A stretch of 64,000 bases of DNA from CAVTND01 sp963735955 (GCA_963735955.1 CAVTND010000008.1:1-64000); one strand, 5' to 3'. Shown: positions 9,096 through 18,539, counted from the first letter of the stretch. A program made the numbers and translations. The notes: a model not told the origin generated them from the sequence alone.

Positions 9096-10478
9096 TCAGA
9101 TGATCTCGAAGTAGCGCGCGCGCTCCCAGTCGGTGACAGCATCCTGCCATTGACGCCACTCCCATTCGCGGGTCGCTGCGAAGTGATCGACGAAGGCGTC
9201 ACCGAACCAGTCGCGCGCGAGATCGGAACGGCGAAAGATTGCCGTCGTCTCGCTCAAGGAGCGTGGTGCACGTGGAACGTGCTCCGAGCCCTGATTCGTG
9301 CCGGTGATCGGCTTCGCCGTCAGTTTCAGGTTCTTTTCGACGCCATGCAGTCCGGCCGCCAGCAGCGCGGCCACGGCAAGGTAGGAGTTCACATCGGAGC
9401 CCGGGCAGCGGGTCTCCAGTCGCGTGCTCTTGGGCGAGCCGGGAATGACACGGAAGCTCGCAGTTCGGTTGTCGACCCCCCAGGTTGGTTTGACCGGGGC
9501 CCAGAAACCGTCAACCAGGCGCTTGTAGCTGTTCACTGTCGGCCAGAACATCGGCGCAAATTCCATCAGCACCGCAACTTGTCCCGCGAGAAAGCTCTCG
9601 AAGAGCTTGCTCATGCCGTGCCGGCCTTTAGGATCGAAGAATCGATTGGTCTTGCCGTCCGACAGTGACTGATGCACATGGCCGCTGCAGCCGGGGTACT
9701 GCGCGCTCCATTTGGCCATGAAGCTCGGGATGATCCCGAAGCGTGCGCCGATCTCCTTGGCGCCGGCCTTGAACAGGACGCCACGGTCGGCGGCTTCAAG
9801 CGCTTCGGAAAACTGGATCGCGGCCTCGTAGACGCCGGGGCCGGTCTCGGTGTGCAATCCCTCGATCGGCACGCGGAACGCGAGCGACTCGTCCATCAGC
9901 GCGTTGAAGTAGTCGCGGTTGGCGTTCGCACGCAGCAGCGAGTAGCCGAACATGCCGGGCGTTAGCGGTGTCGGATCAACGCCCTTCTTCGCGGCCCAGC
10001 TTTGCGGGGTCTCTGCGAAATTGAACCACTCGAACTCCAGCCCGCACATCGCCTGGAAGCCGAGCTTCTCGGCCCGCGCAAGTACGCGCCTGAGTGTCTG
10101 ACGAGGGCAGACCGGATAGGGCTCGCCCCTCGCCGTCACGAATTCGCCAAGAAAGAAAGGCACATCGCCGTCCCAGGGAACGCGGCGCGCCGTCGCGAGA
10201 TCGAGGCGGACCATGGCATCCGGGAAGCCATGTTGCCAGCCGGTGACAGTCGTGTTGTCGTAGACAGTGTCCAACATGTCCCAGCCGAAGACAACGTCGC
10301 AGAATCCGAAGCCACCGTCGGCAGCGGCAAAGAACTTGTCTCTGTGCAGGTATTTGCCGCGCAATACGCCATCGATATCCGTTGCGGCAACCTTGACTTT
10401 GCGCGCGCCCGACGCTTCCACCGCGCGCAGGGCCTCGTGCATTCCTTGTCTGCGGCCCGACCCTGCCTTCGCTGCCAT
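9096..10478 (-). CDS. Glutamine synthetase family protein (gamma-glutamyl ligase type)
   Basis: A 460-residue GlnA-fold protein. It shows the N-terminal beta-grasp with 'ATDIDGVLRGKYL', the catalytic-domain metal site 'CGLEFEWF' (ExE type), 'GLHTETGPGVYEAAI', the ammonia/metal His in 'GCSGHVHQSL', and 'ASFRVIPGSPKSTRLETRCPGSDVNSYLAVA' covering the ATP/glutamate-binding end. It lacks the adenylylation Tyr loop of GlnA type I and has the shorter form typical of gamma-glutamylpolyamine or similar gamma-glutamyl ligases (PuuA/GlnA3-like). The start at 10478 follows a GGGAG ribosome site; longer upstream frame is not coding-like. It is divergent from fmdB. Exact amine substrate is inferred only at family level. 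Confidence 0.86.
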   Translation of the reverse strand: MAAKAGSGRRQGMHEALRAVEASGARKVKVAATDIDGVLRGKYLHRDKFFAAADGGFGFCDVVFGWDMLDTVYDNTTVTGWQHGFPDAMVRLDLATARRVPWDGDVPFFLGEFVTARGEPYPVCPRQTLRRVLARAEKLGFQAMCGLEFEWFNFAETPQSWAAKKGVDPTPLTPGMFGYSLLRANANRDYFNALMDESLAFRVPIEGLHTETGPGVYEAAIQFSEALEAADRGVLFKAGAKEIGARFGIIPSFMAKWSAQYPGCSGHVHQSLSDGKTNRFFDPKGRHGMSKLFESFLAGQVAVLMEFAPMFWPTVNSYKRLVDGFWAPVKPTWGVDNRTASFRVIPGSPKSTRLETRCPGSDVNSYLAVAALLAAGLHGVEKNLKLTAKPITGTNQGSEHVPRAPRSLSETTAIFRRSDLARDWFGDAFVDHFAATREWEWRQWQDAVTDWERARYFEII

Positions 10479-10597
10479 ATTGAATCTCCCGGTTGGGCGG
10501 CAGTGTGCAGCAGCAATCTGTGACTGCACAAGTCCGCGCCATGAGCGCCCGAGCCGGCCCCTTACAATCCGCTCCTTGCGATACCGTTGAGACCGCA

Positions 10598-11005
10598 ATG
10601 CCGATTTACGAGTACAAGTGCGCTGAATGCAGCCACACGATGGAACTTCTGCAGAAAGTGACAGCACCGCCGCCGGCCGGCTGTCCGAACTGTGGCAAGC
10701 CAGCTTTGGTCAAGCAGGTCACGGCAGCGGGCTTCCAGCTCAAGGGAAGCGGCTGGTACGTCACTGACTTTCGCGATAGCGGTGCGGCGAAGAAGGACGC
10801 CAAGAAAGACGCCAGGCAGGACTCGGTGGCTGACTCGAAGGCCGATGCAGTAGTGGCGAAAGACGGCGCGACCAAGGACGCTGCCGCAAGTCCAAGCCAA
10901 AGTGCAAGCCCGAGTCCAAGCCCAAGCCCAAGCGCGAGCTCAAGTCCCGCGCCCGGCCCGGCGCCGGCCGCAGGAACTGGCTCCGGATCTGGCGGAACCA
11001 CCTGA
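10598..11005 (+). CDS. FmdB family zinc-ribbon regulatory protein with long Ser/Pro tail
   Basis: Starts MPIYEYKCAEC, the invariant FmdB N-terminus, with a zinc ribbon built from CxxC pairs (CAEC near residue 8 and CPNC near 36). Typical FmdB proteins have 70–115 residues; here residues after about 65 form a charged KKDAKKD region and then a low-complexity tail rich in SPSPSP and GPAPA to residue 135. The role is unproven; family members are described as putative regulators and are commonly placed before DUF502 and aspS in betaproteobacteria, as here. Its stop overlaps the next start (TGATG), suggesting translational coupling. Confidence 0.9.
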   Translation: MPIYEYKCAECSHTMELLQKVTAPPPAGCPNCGKPALVKQVTAAGFQLKGSGWYVTDFRDSGAAKKDAKKDARQDSVADSKADAVVAKDGATKDAAASPSQSASPSPSPSPSASSSPAPGPAPAAGTGSGSGGTT

Positions 11006-11649
11006 TGCTCAAGAAATACTTTGTCGCCGGCCTGCTGATATGGCTGCCGCTGGCAGCCACGCTGTGGGTGCTGGACTTCATCATCACCACGATGGACCGC
11101 ACGCTGCTGCTGCTGCCCGAGGGCTGGCGACCGGATGCCCTGCTCGGCGTCCACATTCCAGGCTTCGGCTTGATCCTGTCGCTGGCGGTCCTGCTGACGA
11201 CCGGCGCCTTGATGGCCAACTTCCTTGGCGAGCGCCTGATCCGCTGGTGGGAGGCTCTGCTGACACGGATTCCGATCGTGCGGTCGATCTATTCGAGCGT
11301 GAAACAGGTGTCGGACACGCTGTTCTCGCAGAAGGACAATTCGTTTCGCAAGGTAGTGCTAATCGAATTTCCTCAGCGCGGGCAGTGGACCGTCGGTTTC
11401 GTCGTGGGCACTCCGGGCGAGCGGATTGCGGCTGCGCTCGGTCCGCACTTCGTGACGGTGTATGTGCCGACGGCACCGAATCCAACCTCCGGCTATGTGC
11501 TGCTGGCTGATCCTGCGCATCTGCGCGAAATCGATATCAGTGTCGACGACGCGTTCAAGTTCCATGTCTCGCTCGGCGTGGTGATACCGAACGCACGGAT
11601 GGCGAAATCGGTTTTGACCGGCGGCGTGCCGCCGCACGGTGCGAGTTGA
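11005..11649 (+). CDS. DUF502 family inner membrane protein
   Basis: A 214-residue protein beginning MLKKYFVAGLLIWLPLAATLWVL, a membrane segment with cytoplasmic basic residues, followed by a second hydrophobic span (about residues 52–75, 'GLILSLAVLLTTGALMANFLG'). The DUF502 signature is clear: 'IPIVRSIYSSVKQVSDTLFS', 'FRKVVLIEFPQRGQWTVGFV' and 'VTVYVPTAPNPTSGYVLL'. Function is not established. The start codon overlaps the fmdB stop by one base, and aspS follows after about 240 bp, a conserved order in betaproteobacteria. Confidence 0.9.
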   Translation: MLKKYFVAGLLIWLPLAATLWVLDFIITTMDRTLLLLPEGWRPDALLGVHIPGFGLILSLAVLLTTGALMANFLGERLIRWWEALLTRIPIVRSIYSSVKQVSDTLFSQKDNSFRKVVLIEFPQRGQWTVGFVVGTPGERIAAALGPHFVTVYVPTAPNPTSGYVLLADPAHLREIDISVDDAFKFHVSLGVVIPNARMAKSVLTGGVPPHGAS

Positions 11650-11893
11650 GATGCGCCCGCTTCCCCTTTAAGCTGCAGCCCATGACGAGCACCTGCCTGC
11701 CGCGGTACTTGAACCTGTCCTCGCGGCAAACGGTGGTTGTCGAGTTCGCGAGTTTCGCGCACGCCGCCGACGAGCGAAATCCCTAGCGGCCTTCGCTCTT
11801 CCTGCCCGGGTGGCAAGGGCAATCTGTGCCGCGAGCGATTTCCGAATCCCCAACTTACGCAATGTCGCGCATTGCGACCGTATCGGAGTCTTC

Positions 11894-13708
11894 ATGCGTA
11901 CCCAATATGCCGGCCTGATCGACACGAAGTACGTCGGCCAGATCGTGACCCTCTGCGGCTGGGTGCACCGCCGCCGGGATCACGGGGGGGTGATTTTCAT
12001 TGATCTGCGTGACCGTGAAGGCCTGGTGCAGGTGGTCTGCGATCCGGATCGGGTCGACGTATTCGCGCAGGCCGAGAAGATTCGCAATGAATACTGTCTG
12101 TTGGTGGTCGGACTGGTGCGAGCACGCCCTGAAGGAACGACCAACACGGGTCTCGTGTCGGGCGGGGTCGAAGTGCTGGCGCAGGAGCTGACAATCCTCA
12201 ACGCCTCAATTGCGGTGCCGTTTCAGCTCGACGACGAAAATCTTTCGGAGACAACGCGGCTCACGCACCGGGTGCTCGACCTGCGGCGCGGCCAGATGCA
12301 GAGGAACCTGATGCTGCGCTATCGCGTGGCGATGGCAGTCCGCAAATACCTTGATGCCGCCGGTTTCGTCGACATCGAGACCCCGATGCTCACAAAGAGC
12401 ACGCCCGAGGGCGCGCGCGACTACCTCGTACCTTCGCGCGTTCATCCAGGAGAGTTCTTCGCGCTGCCGCAGTCGCCCCAGCTGTTCAAGCAGCTGCTGA
12501 TGGTGGCGGGATTCGACCGCTACTACCAGATCGTCAAGTGTTTCCGCGACGAGGATCTGCGGGCAGACCGCCAGCCCGAGTTCACGCAGATCGACGTCGA
12601 AACTTCATTCCTCGACGAGCACGAGATACGCGCGATCATGGAAGACATGATCCGCACCGTGTTCAAGGAAGTGCTCGGCGTGAAGCTTCCAAGTCCGTTC
12701 CCGGTCATGAGCCATGCCGAGGCGATGGCTCGGTTCGGTTCGGACAAGCCCGATCTGCGCATCAGCCTCGAACTCGCGGACCTGACGGACGCCATGCGCG
12801 ATGTCGAGTTCAAGGTCTTCAGGTCTGCGGCCGAGCTGAAGGACGGCAAGGTGGTGGCGCTGCGGATTCCGGGCGGGGCTCATCCATCCGACGGGATGCC
12901 GCGCTCGGAGATCGACGGCTACACCGAGTTCGTCAAGATCTACGGCGCCAAGGGCCTGGCCTATATCAAGGTCAACGAAAGTGCGAAGGGACGGGACGGA
13001 CTGCAGTCGCCGATCGTCAAGAACCTGCATGACACTGCTCTGCAGTCGATAGTGAGCCGGACCGGAGCGACGGATGGCGACCTGATTTTCTTCGGCGCCG
13101 ATCGGGCCAAAGTGGTGTACGACGCCCTGGGTGCGCTGCGCACCAAGATCGGCCACAGCGAGTTTGGTCGTGCGCGTGGCCTGTCGTCCGAAGGATGGAA
13201 GCCGCTGTGGGTGGTGGACTTCCCGATGTTCGAGTTCGACGAGGAAGCGCAGCGCTACGTGGCCGCACACCATCCCTTCACCGCACCGAAAGATGGGCAC
13301 GAGGATTTTCTCGCGACCGATCCTGCCAAGGCGCTCGCCAAGGCATATGACATGGCGCTGAACGGCTGGGAAATCGGTGGCGGCTCGGTGCGAATTCACC
13401 GTGAAGAAGTGCAGAGCAAGGTGTTTCGCGCGTTGAAGATCGGGCCCGAGGAAGCGCAGGAAAAATTCGGGTTCCTGCTGGACGCGCTGCAGTACGGCGC
13501 TCCGCCGCATGGTGGCATTGCGTTCGGTCTCGATCGAATCGTCGCCATGATGGCGGGCGCGGAATCGATTCGCGATGTCATTGCATTCCCGAAGACGCAG
13601 CGTGCCCAGTGTCTGCTGACGCGTGCCCCTTCACCGGTCGACGAGAAGCAGCTGCGGGAGCTGCATATCCGTTTGCGCGGCGAAGCGAAGCCCGCGCCCG
13701 GGCAGTGA
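11894..13708 (+). CDS. aspS: Aspartyl-tRNA synthetase (class II)
   Basis: A 604-residue bacterial-type aspartyl-tRNA synthetase, full length. Domains in order: N-terminal OB fold binding the anticodon ('GQIVTLCGWVHRRRDHGGVIFIDLRDR'), class II motif 1 ('DIETPMLTKSTPEGARDYLVP'), motif 2 with 'FRDEDLRADRQPEFTQID', the bacterial GAD insertion domain (roughly residues 285–420), and motif 3 with the ATP-binding Arg in 'GIAFGLDRIVAMM'. It charges tRNA with aspartate in the cytoplasm. The ATG at 11894 follows GGAG; the frame extends upstream without homology. Discriminating versus non-discriminating specificity is not decided here. Confidence 0.97.
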   Translation: MRTQYAGLIDTKYVGQIVTLCGWVHRRRDHGGVIFIDLRDREGLVQVVCDPDRVDVFAQAEKIRNEYCLLVVGLVRARPEGTTNTGLVSGGVEVLAQELTILNASIAVPFQLDDENLSETTRLTHRVLDLRRGQMQRNLMLRYRVAMAVRKYLDAAGFVDIETPMLTKSTPEGARDYLVPSRVHPGEFFALPQSPQLFKQLLMVAGFDRYYQIVKCFRDEDLRADRQPEFTQIDVETSFLDEHEIRAIMEDMIRTVFKEVLGVKLPSPFPVMSHAEAMARFGSDKPDLRISLELADLTDAMRDVEFKVFRSAAELKDGKVVALRIPGGAHPSDGMPRSEIDGYTEFVKIYGAKGLAYIKVNESAKGRDGLQSPIVKNLHDTALQSIVSRTGATDGDLIFFGADRAKVVYDALGALRTKIGHSEFGRARGLSSEGWKPLWVVDFPMFEFDEEAQRYVAAHHPFTAPKDGHEDFLATDPAKALAKAYDMALNGWEIGGGSVRIHREEVQSKVFRALKIGPEEAQEKFGFLLDALQYGAPPHGGIAFGLDRIVAMMAGAESIRDVIAFPKTQRAQCLLTRAPSPVDEKQLRELHIRLRGEAKPAPGQ

Positions 13709-13747
13709 GCAGAGGCGCGCGCATAGAATTGCGCCAGGAGGGCAACC

Positions 13748-14584
13748 ATGCAGCGCTTCCTCATCGCCCTGGGTGTCCTGCTGGTCGCAGCCGCGATTGC
13801 AGTGCTGGTCTCTTATCCGACCGACAGTTCGCCGATCGTGCGCCAGCGCGTGATCGACTCGGCACAGGAGAATTTCCCCGACTACGTGTTTAGCCACGCC
13901 GGTGACGTCACGCTGTTTGCCGCCAAGGGTGACGGTGTCTGGGCGATTGACCTGACCATGTTGCAGAGCATCTGCCAGGACGGCCGCAATGCCTGTGACA
14001 AGGCCACGGCGGCGCTGATGCAGGAACTGAAGCGCACCTTTGCGCCGGTCGGAAACTACAGGGTTACTGACTTGCGCCCGACACTCGCCGGGCCACCGGC
14101 GGCCTGGACGCCGGGCGCGCAGGTGCTGAGCGAGCCGATTGCGGGCGATCTTCGCGTCAGTTTCGGATTCTTCAAGGGCGAAAGTGTGCAGTACCTGACC
14201 AGCGGGCTGGCAGTAGCCCTGGGCCTGAATCCGGCCAAGGTGCGACCTGTGTCGCTTGATGCAATGCAGTCAGACTCGAGCGCACCCATCCTGCGGCCCC
14301 TGCTCGGCCACAAGGGTCTGTCGTATATCGACGCGGAAAGAGATCCCTCGGGCGAGGTCCTGTCATTTGCACGCCTGAACGTGCTGCTCGAAAAGACCGG
14401 ACTCAAGCAGGTGGCCCTTGCGGTGCCAACACGAAGCATGCTGGTGGTTGCCAATCCAATCGTGCCGGCGGACATCGACATGCTGCGCGGCTTCGTCGGC
14501 GCACTGACCCAGCGGCCGCAGGCACATGTGGTGTCGCGTCAGCTGTTCCTGTTCGACGGCAGCACTCTGACGGAACTGAACTAG
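13748..14584 (+). CDS. Conserved membrane-anchored protein of unknown function
   Basis: A 278-residue protein with one N-terminal transmembrane or signal segment (residues 4–23, 'FLIALGVLLVAAAIAVLVS') and a soluble periplasmic domain. It is preceded by AGGAGGGCAACC at a good distance from the ATG. Visible stretches include 'AIDLTMLQSICQ', 'LLGHKGLSYIDAERDP' and a C-terminal 'FLFDGSTLTELN'. No catalytic motif stands out. It lies between aspS and nudB in a block that is otherwise conserved housekeeping, so it is probably a lineage-specific conserved protein co-transcribed with aspS. The fold resembles none I can name with confidence. Confidence 0.7.
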   Translation: MQRFLIALGVLLVAAAIAVLVSYPTDSSPIVRQRVIDSAQENFPDYVFSHAGDVTLFAAKGDGVWAIDLTMLQSICQDGRNACDKATAALMQELKRTFAPVGNYRVTDLRPTLAGPPAAWTPGAQVLSEPIAGDLRVSFGFFKGESVQYLTSGLAVALGLNPAKVRPVSLDAMQSDSSAPILRPLLGHKGLSYIDAERDPSGEVLSFARLNVLLEKTGLKQVALAVPTRSMLVVANPIVPADIDMLRGFVGALTQRPQAHVVSRQLFLFDGSTLTELN

Positions 14585-14603
14585 TTCCCTCGCGCTGTCG
14601 CGA

Positions 14604-15059
14604 TTGCAGGTGCATGTGCACAAGATTCCGGTGTCAGTACTGGTGGTAATTCACACCACGGCACTTGAGGTTCTGCTACTTGATCGGGCCGATCATCCGG
14701 GCTTCTGGCAGTCAGTCACCGGCAGCCTCGCGACACCGGACGAGTCCCTGCTTGCCGCATGCGTGCGCGAAGTGACCGAGGAAACCGGCTTGCTCGCGAG
14801 GGTCACCGATTTCGACGACTGGAACCGTCAGAACAACTACCCGATCTACCCGCAGTGGCGTCACCGGTATGCACCTCAAGTTACGCATAATAGGGAGCAT
14901 GTATTCGGACTTCGCGTCGGACAGCGATTCGAGCCGCGCCTGGCGCCGCGCGAACACCGGGACTTTTTGTGGCTCGACTGGCGTGCCGCAGCCGACCAAT
15001 GTTTTTCCTGGACCAACGCGCAGGCGATCCGCGAACTCGGTGAGATCCAGCGTCGCTAG
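14604..15059 (+). CDS. nudB: Dihydroneopterin triphosphate diphosphatase (NudB-like Nudix hydrolase)
   Basis: A 151-residue Nudix hydrolase. The Nudix box lies at about residues 41–63: G, then E five residues on, then 'REVTEETGL' giving REUxEExGU. The N-terminus 'VHVHKIPVSVLVVIHT' and the central 'DHPGFWQSVTGSL' are characteristic of NudB, which removes pyrophosphate from dihydroneopterin triphosphate in folate synthesis. Position directly downstream of aspS is the classical location of nudB in proteobacteria. There is no ATG; the start is TTG at 14604 or one of the GTG codons at 14610 and 14616. Its last 20 bases overlap the next gene. Confidence 0.87.
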   Translation: MQVHVHKIPVSVLVVIHTTALEVLLLDRADHPGFWQSVTGSLATPDESLLAACVREVTEETGLLARVTDFDDWNRQNNYPIYPQWRHRYAPQVTHNREHVFGLRVGQRFEPRLAPREHRDFLWLDWRAAADQCFSWTNAQAIRELGEIQRR

Positions 15060-16512
15060 CCTGGCCCTGCTTCTGGTGGCCGGGTGCGCGAGCCTTGATT
15101 CGCCCTACCGGGCGCTTCCTGCTGCCACGGACCTGGCCCGCAGCGATGCCACCGGCGAGTGCCTGCGCCGCCTGCAGTCGTTCGATTCGGACATCGATGC
15201 AGCGGCACTACGCGATGTCCAGGCCACGCCTGTCCCCGGGTATCCCTACTTGCGTGCGGATCGGTTCTCCGTTCGCTCCGAGAGCGGCAGTCAGCCCGAG
15301 GCCGGCATTGCACGGGCACGCGTGGAACGCATGGCGGCGCTGGATGCCGAAGCCCGGGAGTACGAGATGAAGAATCTGGGGCTGCCGCCGTCCGAGCGCG
15401 AAAAGCTCGAGCGCTGTCAACGCGAACTCGCCGCGACCGCGCAGGAAGATGCACAGCATGCTGCCGCCGCGGCGGTCGTGCCCGACGACTACAGCGAAGC
15501 AATGCGCATCGTCGGAATCTATCCGCTGGCGCAGATTCCGTTTTCAGCCGGAGTCGCCGATTGGCAGAACAGCGTGCTGGAGGGTTTCCGGAAGCCTTGG
15601 CCGCAAGTGCCGGTTGAAGGTCAACGTCAGCGATACACATTGGTCGCGCGCTCTGAGTCAGCGGATGTAGCCGGACTACTGCCGGGCGCGCCTGCTTTGG
15701 GTTCAGCCCGGGCATGGCAGCTGCTGCAGCAGCATGCGCCGGTGATCATCGTCGATACGGTGTCGGACGATGATCGAATCGGTGCTCTGACCTGGCGTGA
15801 TTTGTCGGGCGCAGAGCGCATCACGGTCGATGTGCGCGATCCGGCCCTGTATGCGCGCATCGCCTGGACCGAAATTGCCGGAAACGCAAGACTGCAACTG
15901 GTCTACACGCTTTGGTTTCCTGCGCGCACCGCGCGCTCAGCATTCGACCTCGAGGCCGGGCCGCTGGATGGCCTGATCTGGCGGATCACGCTCGATGATC
16001 AATACCGTCCTCTGGTTTACGACTCCATCCATCCTTGCGGTTGTTTCCACATGTTCTTTCCGACCGAAGGCATTCGCACCCGATCGGACATCGCTGGGCA
16101 GGGCCGGTTCGACGAGCGGCTGCTTCTGCCGCAGTCACTGCGCTCTCCCGACACGAATGAGCGGATTGCGGTCTACGTGACTGCCCGCACGCACCAGATT
16201 CAGCGCGTGGCGATTGAAGCGCAGGGTGCGGAGCCGGGGCGAGGCTACCGGTTGCTGGACGAGAATCTGCTGCGGGCACTTCCCCGGGCGTCCGGCACCG
16301 GGGCCACACGCAGCGCATACGGACCGGACGCACTGGTCGCCGGCAGCGAGCGCGCGGAGCGTTGGTTCTACTGGCCGATGGGCATACCGTCAGCCGGCCA
16401 GATGCGCCAGTGGGGTCACCACTCGACCGCCTTCGTCGGCCGCCGCCACTTTGATGACCCGCTTCTGATCGAGCGCTACTTTGTCGTGGTTCCGCGCGAT
16501 GGTTCGGGCTAA
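15040..16512 (+). CDS. Putative lipoprotein of unknown function
   Basis: A 490-residue protein starting with GTG at 15040, 20 bases inside nudB. The N-terminus is a compact lipoprotein signal: hydrophobic 'VASLALLLVAGC' with the lipidated Cys at residue 16. The frame is open further upstream, but that part lies over nudB and is not coding-like. The mature protein has acidic and Trp-rich segments such as 'SPYRALPAA', 'GIYPLAQIPFSAGVADWQ', 'YTLWFPARTARSAFDLEAGPL' and 'HPCGCFHMFFPTEG'. I do not recognise a domain, although it resembles large uncharacterised lipoproteins of betaproteobacteria. Overlap with nudB and the following endonuclease-like gene suggests one operon. Confidence 0.72.
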   Translation: MRSSVASLALLLVAGCASLDSPYRALPAATDLARSDATGECLRRLQSFDSDIDAAALRDVQATPVPGYPYLRADRFSVRSESGSQPEAGIARARVERMAALDAEAREYEMKNLGLPPSEREKLERCQRELAATAQEDAQHAAAAAVVPDDYSEAMRIVGIYPLAQIPFSAGVADWQNSVLEGFRKPWPQVPVEGQRQRYTLVARSESADVAGLLPGAPALGSARAWQLLQQHAPVIIVDTVSDDDRIGALTWRDLSGAERITVDVRDPALYARIAWTEIAGNARLQLVYTLWFPARTARSAFDLEAGPLDGLIWRITLDDQYRPLVYDSIHPCGCFHMFFPTEGIRTRSDIAGQGRFDERLLLPQSLRSPDTNERIAVYVTARTHQIQRVAIEAQGAEPGRGYRLLDENLLRALPRASGTGATRSAYGPDALVAGSERAERWFYWPMGIPSAGQMRQWGHHSTAFVGRRHFDDPLLIERYFVVVPRDGSG

Positions 16513-16515
16513 GTG

Positions 16516-17325
16516 ATGAGACTGCGCGTTGCAACCTACAACATTCAGAAGGGCGTCAGCAGCGTACGCCAGCGCTCGCGCATTCACGACCTGCGCCTGG
16601 CATTGCATTCAATCGATGCCGACATCGTCTTTCTGCAGGAAGTCCAGCAGCGCAACGAGCGCCTGGCGCGGCGCGCCGACCACCCGAAGGGAAGCCAACT
16701 CGATTTGCTGTGCGCCAGTGGCTATCGCCATCGTGCCTACGGCATGAATGCGGTCTACCCGAACGGTCATCATGGCAATGCCATCGTGTCACGCCACCGG
16801 ATCGACAGCCACCTGAATCACGATATCTCGGACCACGTACTTGAAAGCCGCGGCCTGTTGCATGCGGTCGCACATCTGAAAGGGTCGCGCGGCCGGTTCG
16901 ACGTCCATCTGATCAACACCCACTTTGGTCTGATGAAGCGCAGCCGCGTGCGGCAGGCCGAATTCCTGATCGATTTTGTGAACAAGGAGATTCCGAAGGA
17001 GGTGCCGCTCGTGATCGCTGGCGACTTCAATGACTGGCAGCGCGGCGTCGATGAGATGCTGCACGCCGAGCTCGACGTGTTCGAGGCCGCTGCCGACTAC
17101 AACCGCCGCAAGCGCAAGACCCGCCTGCTGGACCGGCTGCTGCCATGGCGGCGTTCCGGTCGCATCAACGTGGCGCGGACCTTTCCAAGCGTGCTCCCCT
17201 GGCTGACGCTCGATCGGATCTATGTGCGCGGCTTCCGGGTGCGCGAAGTGCGCGTGCCCAAGGGGCCCGAGTGGTCGAAGCGATCCGATCACCGGCCACT
17301 GGTCGCCGATCTTGAAATGACATGA
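16516..17325 (+). CDS. Endonuclease/exonuclease/phosphatase family protein
   Basis: A 269-residue member of the EEP superfamily (DNase I-like fold). Catalytic landmarks are present in order: 'VATYNIQKG' with the metal-binding Asn, 'VFLQEVQQRNE' with the metal Glu, 'LINTHFGL', 'VIAGDFNDW' with Asp/Asn, and the C-terminal 'SDHRPLVADL' with the catalytic Asp-His. It is immediately upstream of and overlaps clsB by four bases (ATGA), an arrangement known for this EEP subgroup (YbhP-like) beside cardiolipin synthase B. Role in phospholipid metabolism is inferred from context; substrate unknown. GTG at 16513 is a possible alternative start. Confidence 0.88.
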   Translation: MRLRVATYNIQKGVSSVRQRSRIHDLRLALHSIDADIVFLQEVQQRNERLARRADHPKGSQLDLLCASGYRHRAYGMNAVYPNGHHGNAIVSRHRIDSHLNHDISDHVLESRGLLHAVAHLKGSRGRFDVHLINTHFGLMKRSRVRQAEFLIDFVNKEIPKEVPLVIAGDFNDWQRGVDEMLHAELDVFEAAADYNRRKRKTRLLDRLLPWRRSGRINVARTFPSVLPWLTLDRIYVRGFRVREVRVPKGPEWSKRSDHRPLVADLEMT

Positions 17326-18539
17326 GCAGTGTCGAGTCCGACACGCCGTGGGCGGAGGTAACACGACCGCCCGACGTGTCGATCGGCAACCGGTTGCGCT
17401 TGCTGAAGACCGGCAATGATTATTTCCCGATCTTGCTGGCAGCCATCAACAGCGCGGCACGCTCAGTCCATCTCGAAACCTATATTTTTGAGGACGACAA
17501 CATTGGTCGACGTATCAGTGATGCGCTGGCTGTCGCGGCCGATCGCGGCGTGGCGGTGCGCCTGATGATCGATGGTTTTGGCGCCGCCGCCAGCGTCGCG
17601 CTCCTCAAGGCGCGACTCGAGCCGCTGGGTGCCCAGGTGCTGGTGTTCAGTCCTGCGCGCTGGTGGCGTCCGCAACGGGGGATCTTTCGCCGTCTGCATC
17701 GAAAAGTTGCACTGGTCGATGAGCAACTCGCCTTTGTCGGCGGTATCAATATCATCGACGACCAGAATCACCCGGAGCGCGAGCCCGGAAGTCTCGGACC
17801 GCGGTTCGATTTTGCGGTCATGTGCCAGGGGCCGATCGTGGCGACGGTTGCTGTCGCCGTGACCAGGCTTTGGCGTTCCGTGCAGTTCAGGCAGTTCCGG
17901 GCTAGGTCGCGATCGGTGCTGCCGCCGCCGCTCGCCGCAGCGGAACCATTCGCCGATGGCGTGCCGGCCGCACTGCTGCTGCGGGACAATTTCCGCAATC
18001 GCCGCACGATCGAGCGCGCCTATCTGGAGGCGTTTGAAGGGGCCGAGCACGAAGTTCTGATCGCGAACGCCTATTTCCTGCCCGGTCGACGATTCCGGGA
18101 TGCCTTGATCGCAGTGGCGCGTCGCGGGGTGCGAGTGCGCCTGCTCTTGCAGGGGCGGACCGAATACTGGCTGCAGCACTACGCACAGCTATCGCTCTAT
18201 GGCCAACTGCTCGATGCGGGAATCGAGATTCACGAATATCTGGCGAGTTACATGCATGCCAAGGCCGCCGTGGTCGATGGCCGCTGGGCGACGGTCGGTT
18301 CGAGCAATATTGATCCCTTCAGTCTGCTCGTCGCGCGCGAAGCGAATGTGGCGGTGTTCGACGAGCGCTTTGCACAGGGGCTGCGCGCCGAGCTTGACCG
18401 CGCAATCGCGACCGAATCGCGTCCGATCGGATCCGAGACACTCGCCAGTCGTGGCCTGCTGCAACGCGTGATTGCCCGCTGCGCCTATCGACTTGTGCGC
18501 CTGCTCACCGTGTTGGTCGCGCAACGCGACGTCGATTGA
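17322..18539 (+). CDS. clsB: Cardiolipin synthase B
   Basis: A 405-residue phospholipase D superfamily protein with two HKD motifs: 'HRKVALVDE' near residue 127 followed by 'GGIN', and 'HAKAAVVDG' near residue 312 followed by 'GSSNIDP'. The absence of N-terminal membrane segments and the length of about 405 match ClsB rather than ClsA. It joins two phosphatidyl groups to form cardiolipin at the inner membrane. Start at 17322 overlaps the EEP stop (ATGA), pointing to translational coupling. Last gene of the aspS-side operon; gltS follows after 165 bp with its own upstream region. Confidence 0.93.
   Translation: MSSVESDTPWAEVTRPPDVSIGNRLRLLKTGNDYFPILLAAINSAARSVHLETYIFEDDNIGRRISDALAVAADRGVAVRLMIDGFGAAASVALLKARLEPLGAQVLVFSPARWWRPQRGIFRRLHRKVALVDEQLAFVGGINIIDDQNHPEREPGSLGPRFDFAVMCQGPIVATVAVAVTRLWRSVQFRQFRARSRSVLPPPLAAAEPFADGVPAALLLRDNFRNRRTIERAYLEAFEGAEHEVLIANAYFLPGRRFRDALIAVARRGVRVRLLLQGRTEYWLQHYAQLSLYGQLLDAGIEIHEYLASYMHAKAAVVDGRWATVGSSNIDPFSLLVAREANVAVFDERFAQGLRAELDRAIATESRPIGSETLASRGLLQRVIARCAYRLVRLLTVLVAQRDVD

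Noticed and set aside
14869..15039. Upstream extension of the lipoprotein gene across nudB
   Set aside because: This part is out of frame over the real nudB; the lipoprotein signal with its Cys starts at GTG 15040.
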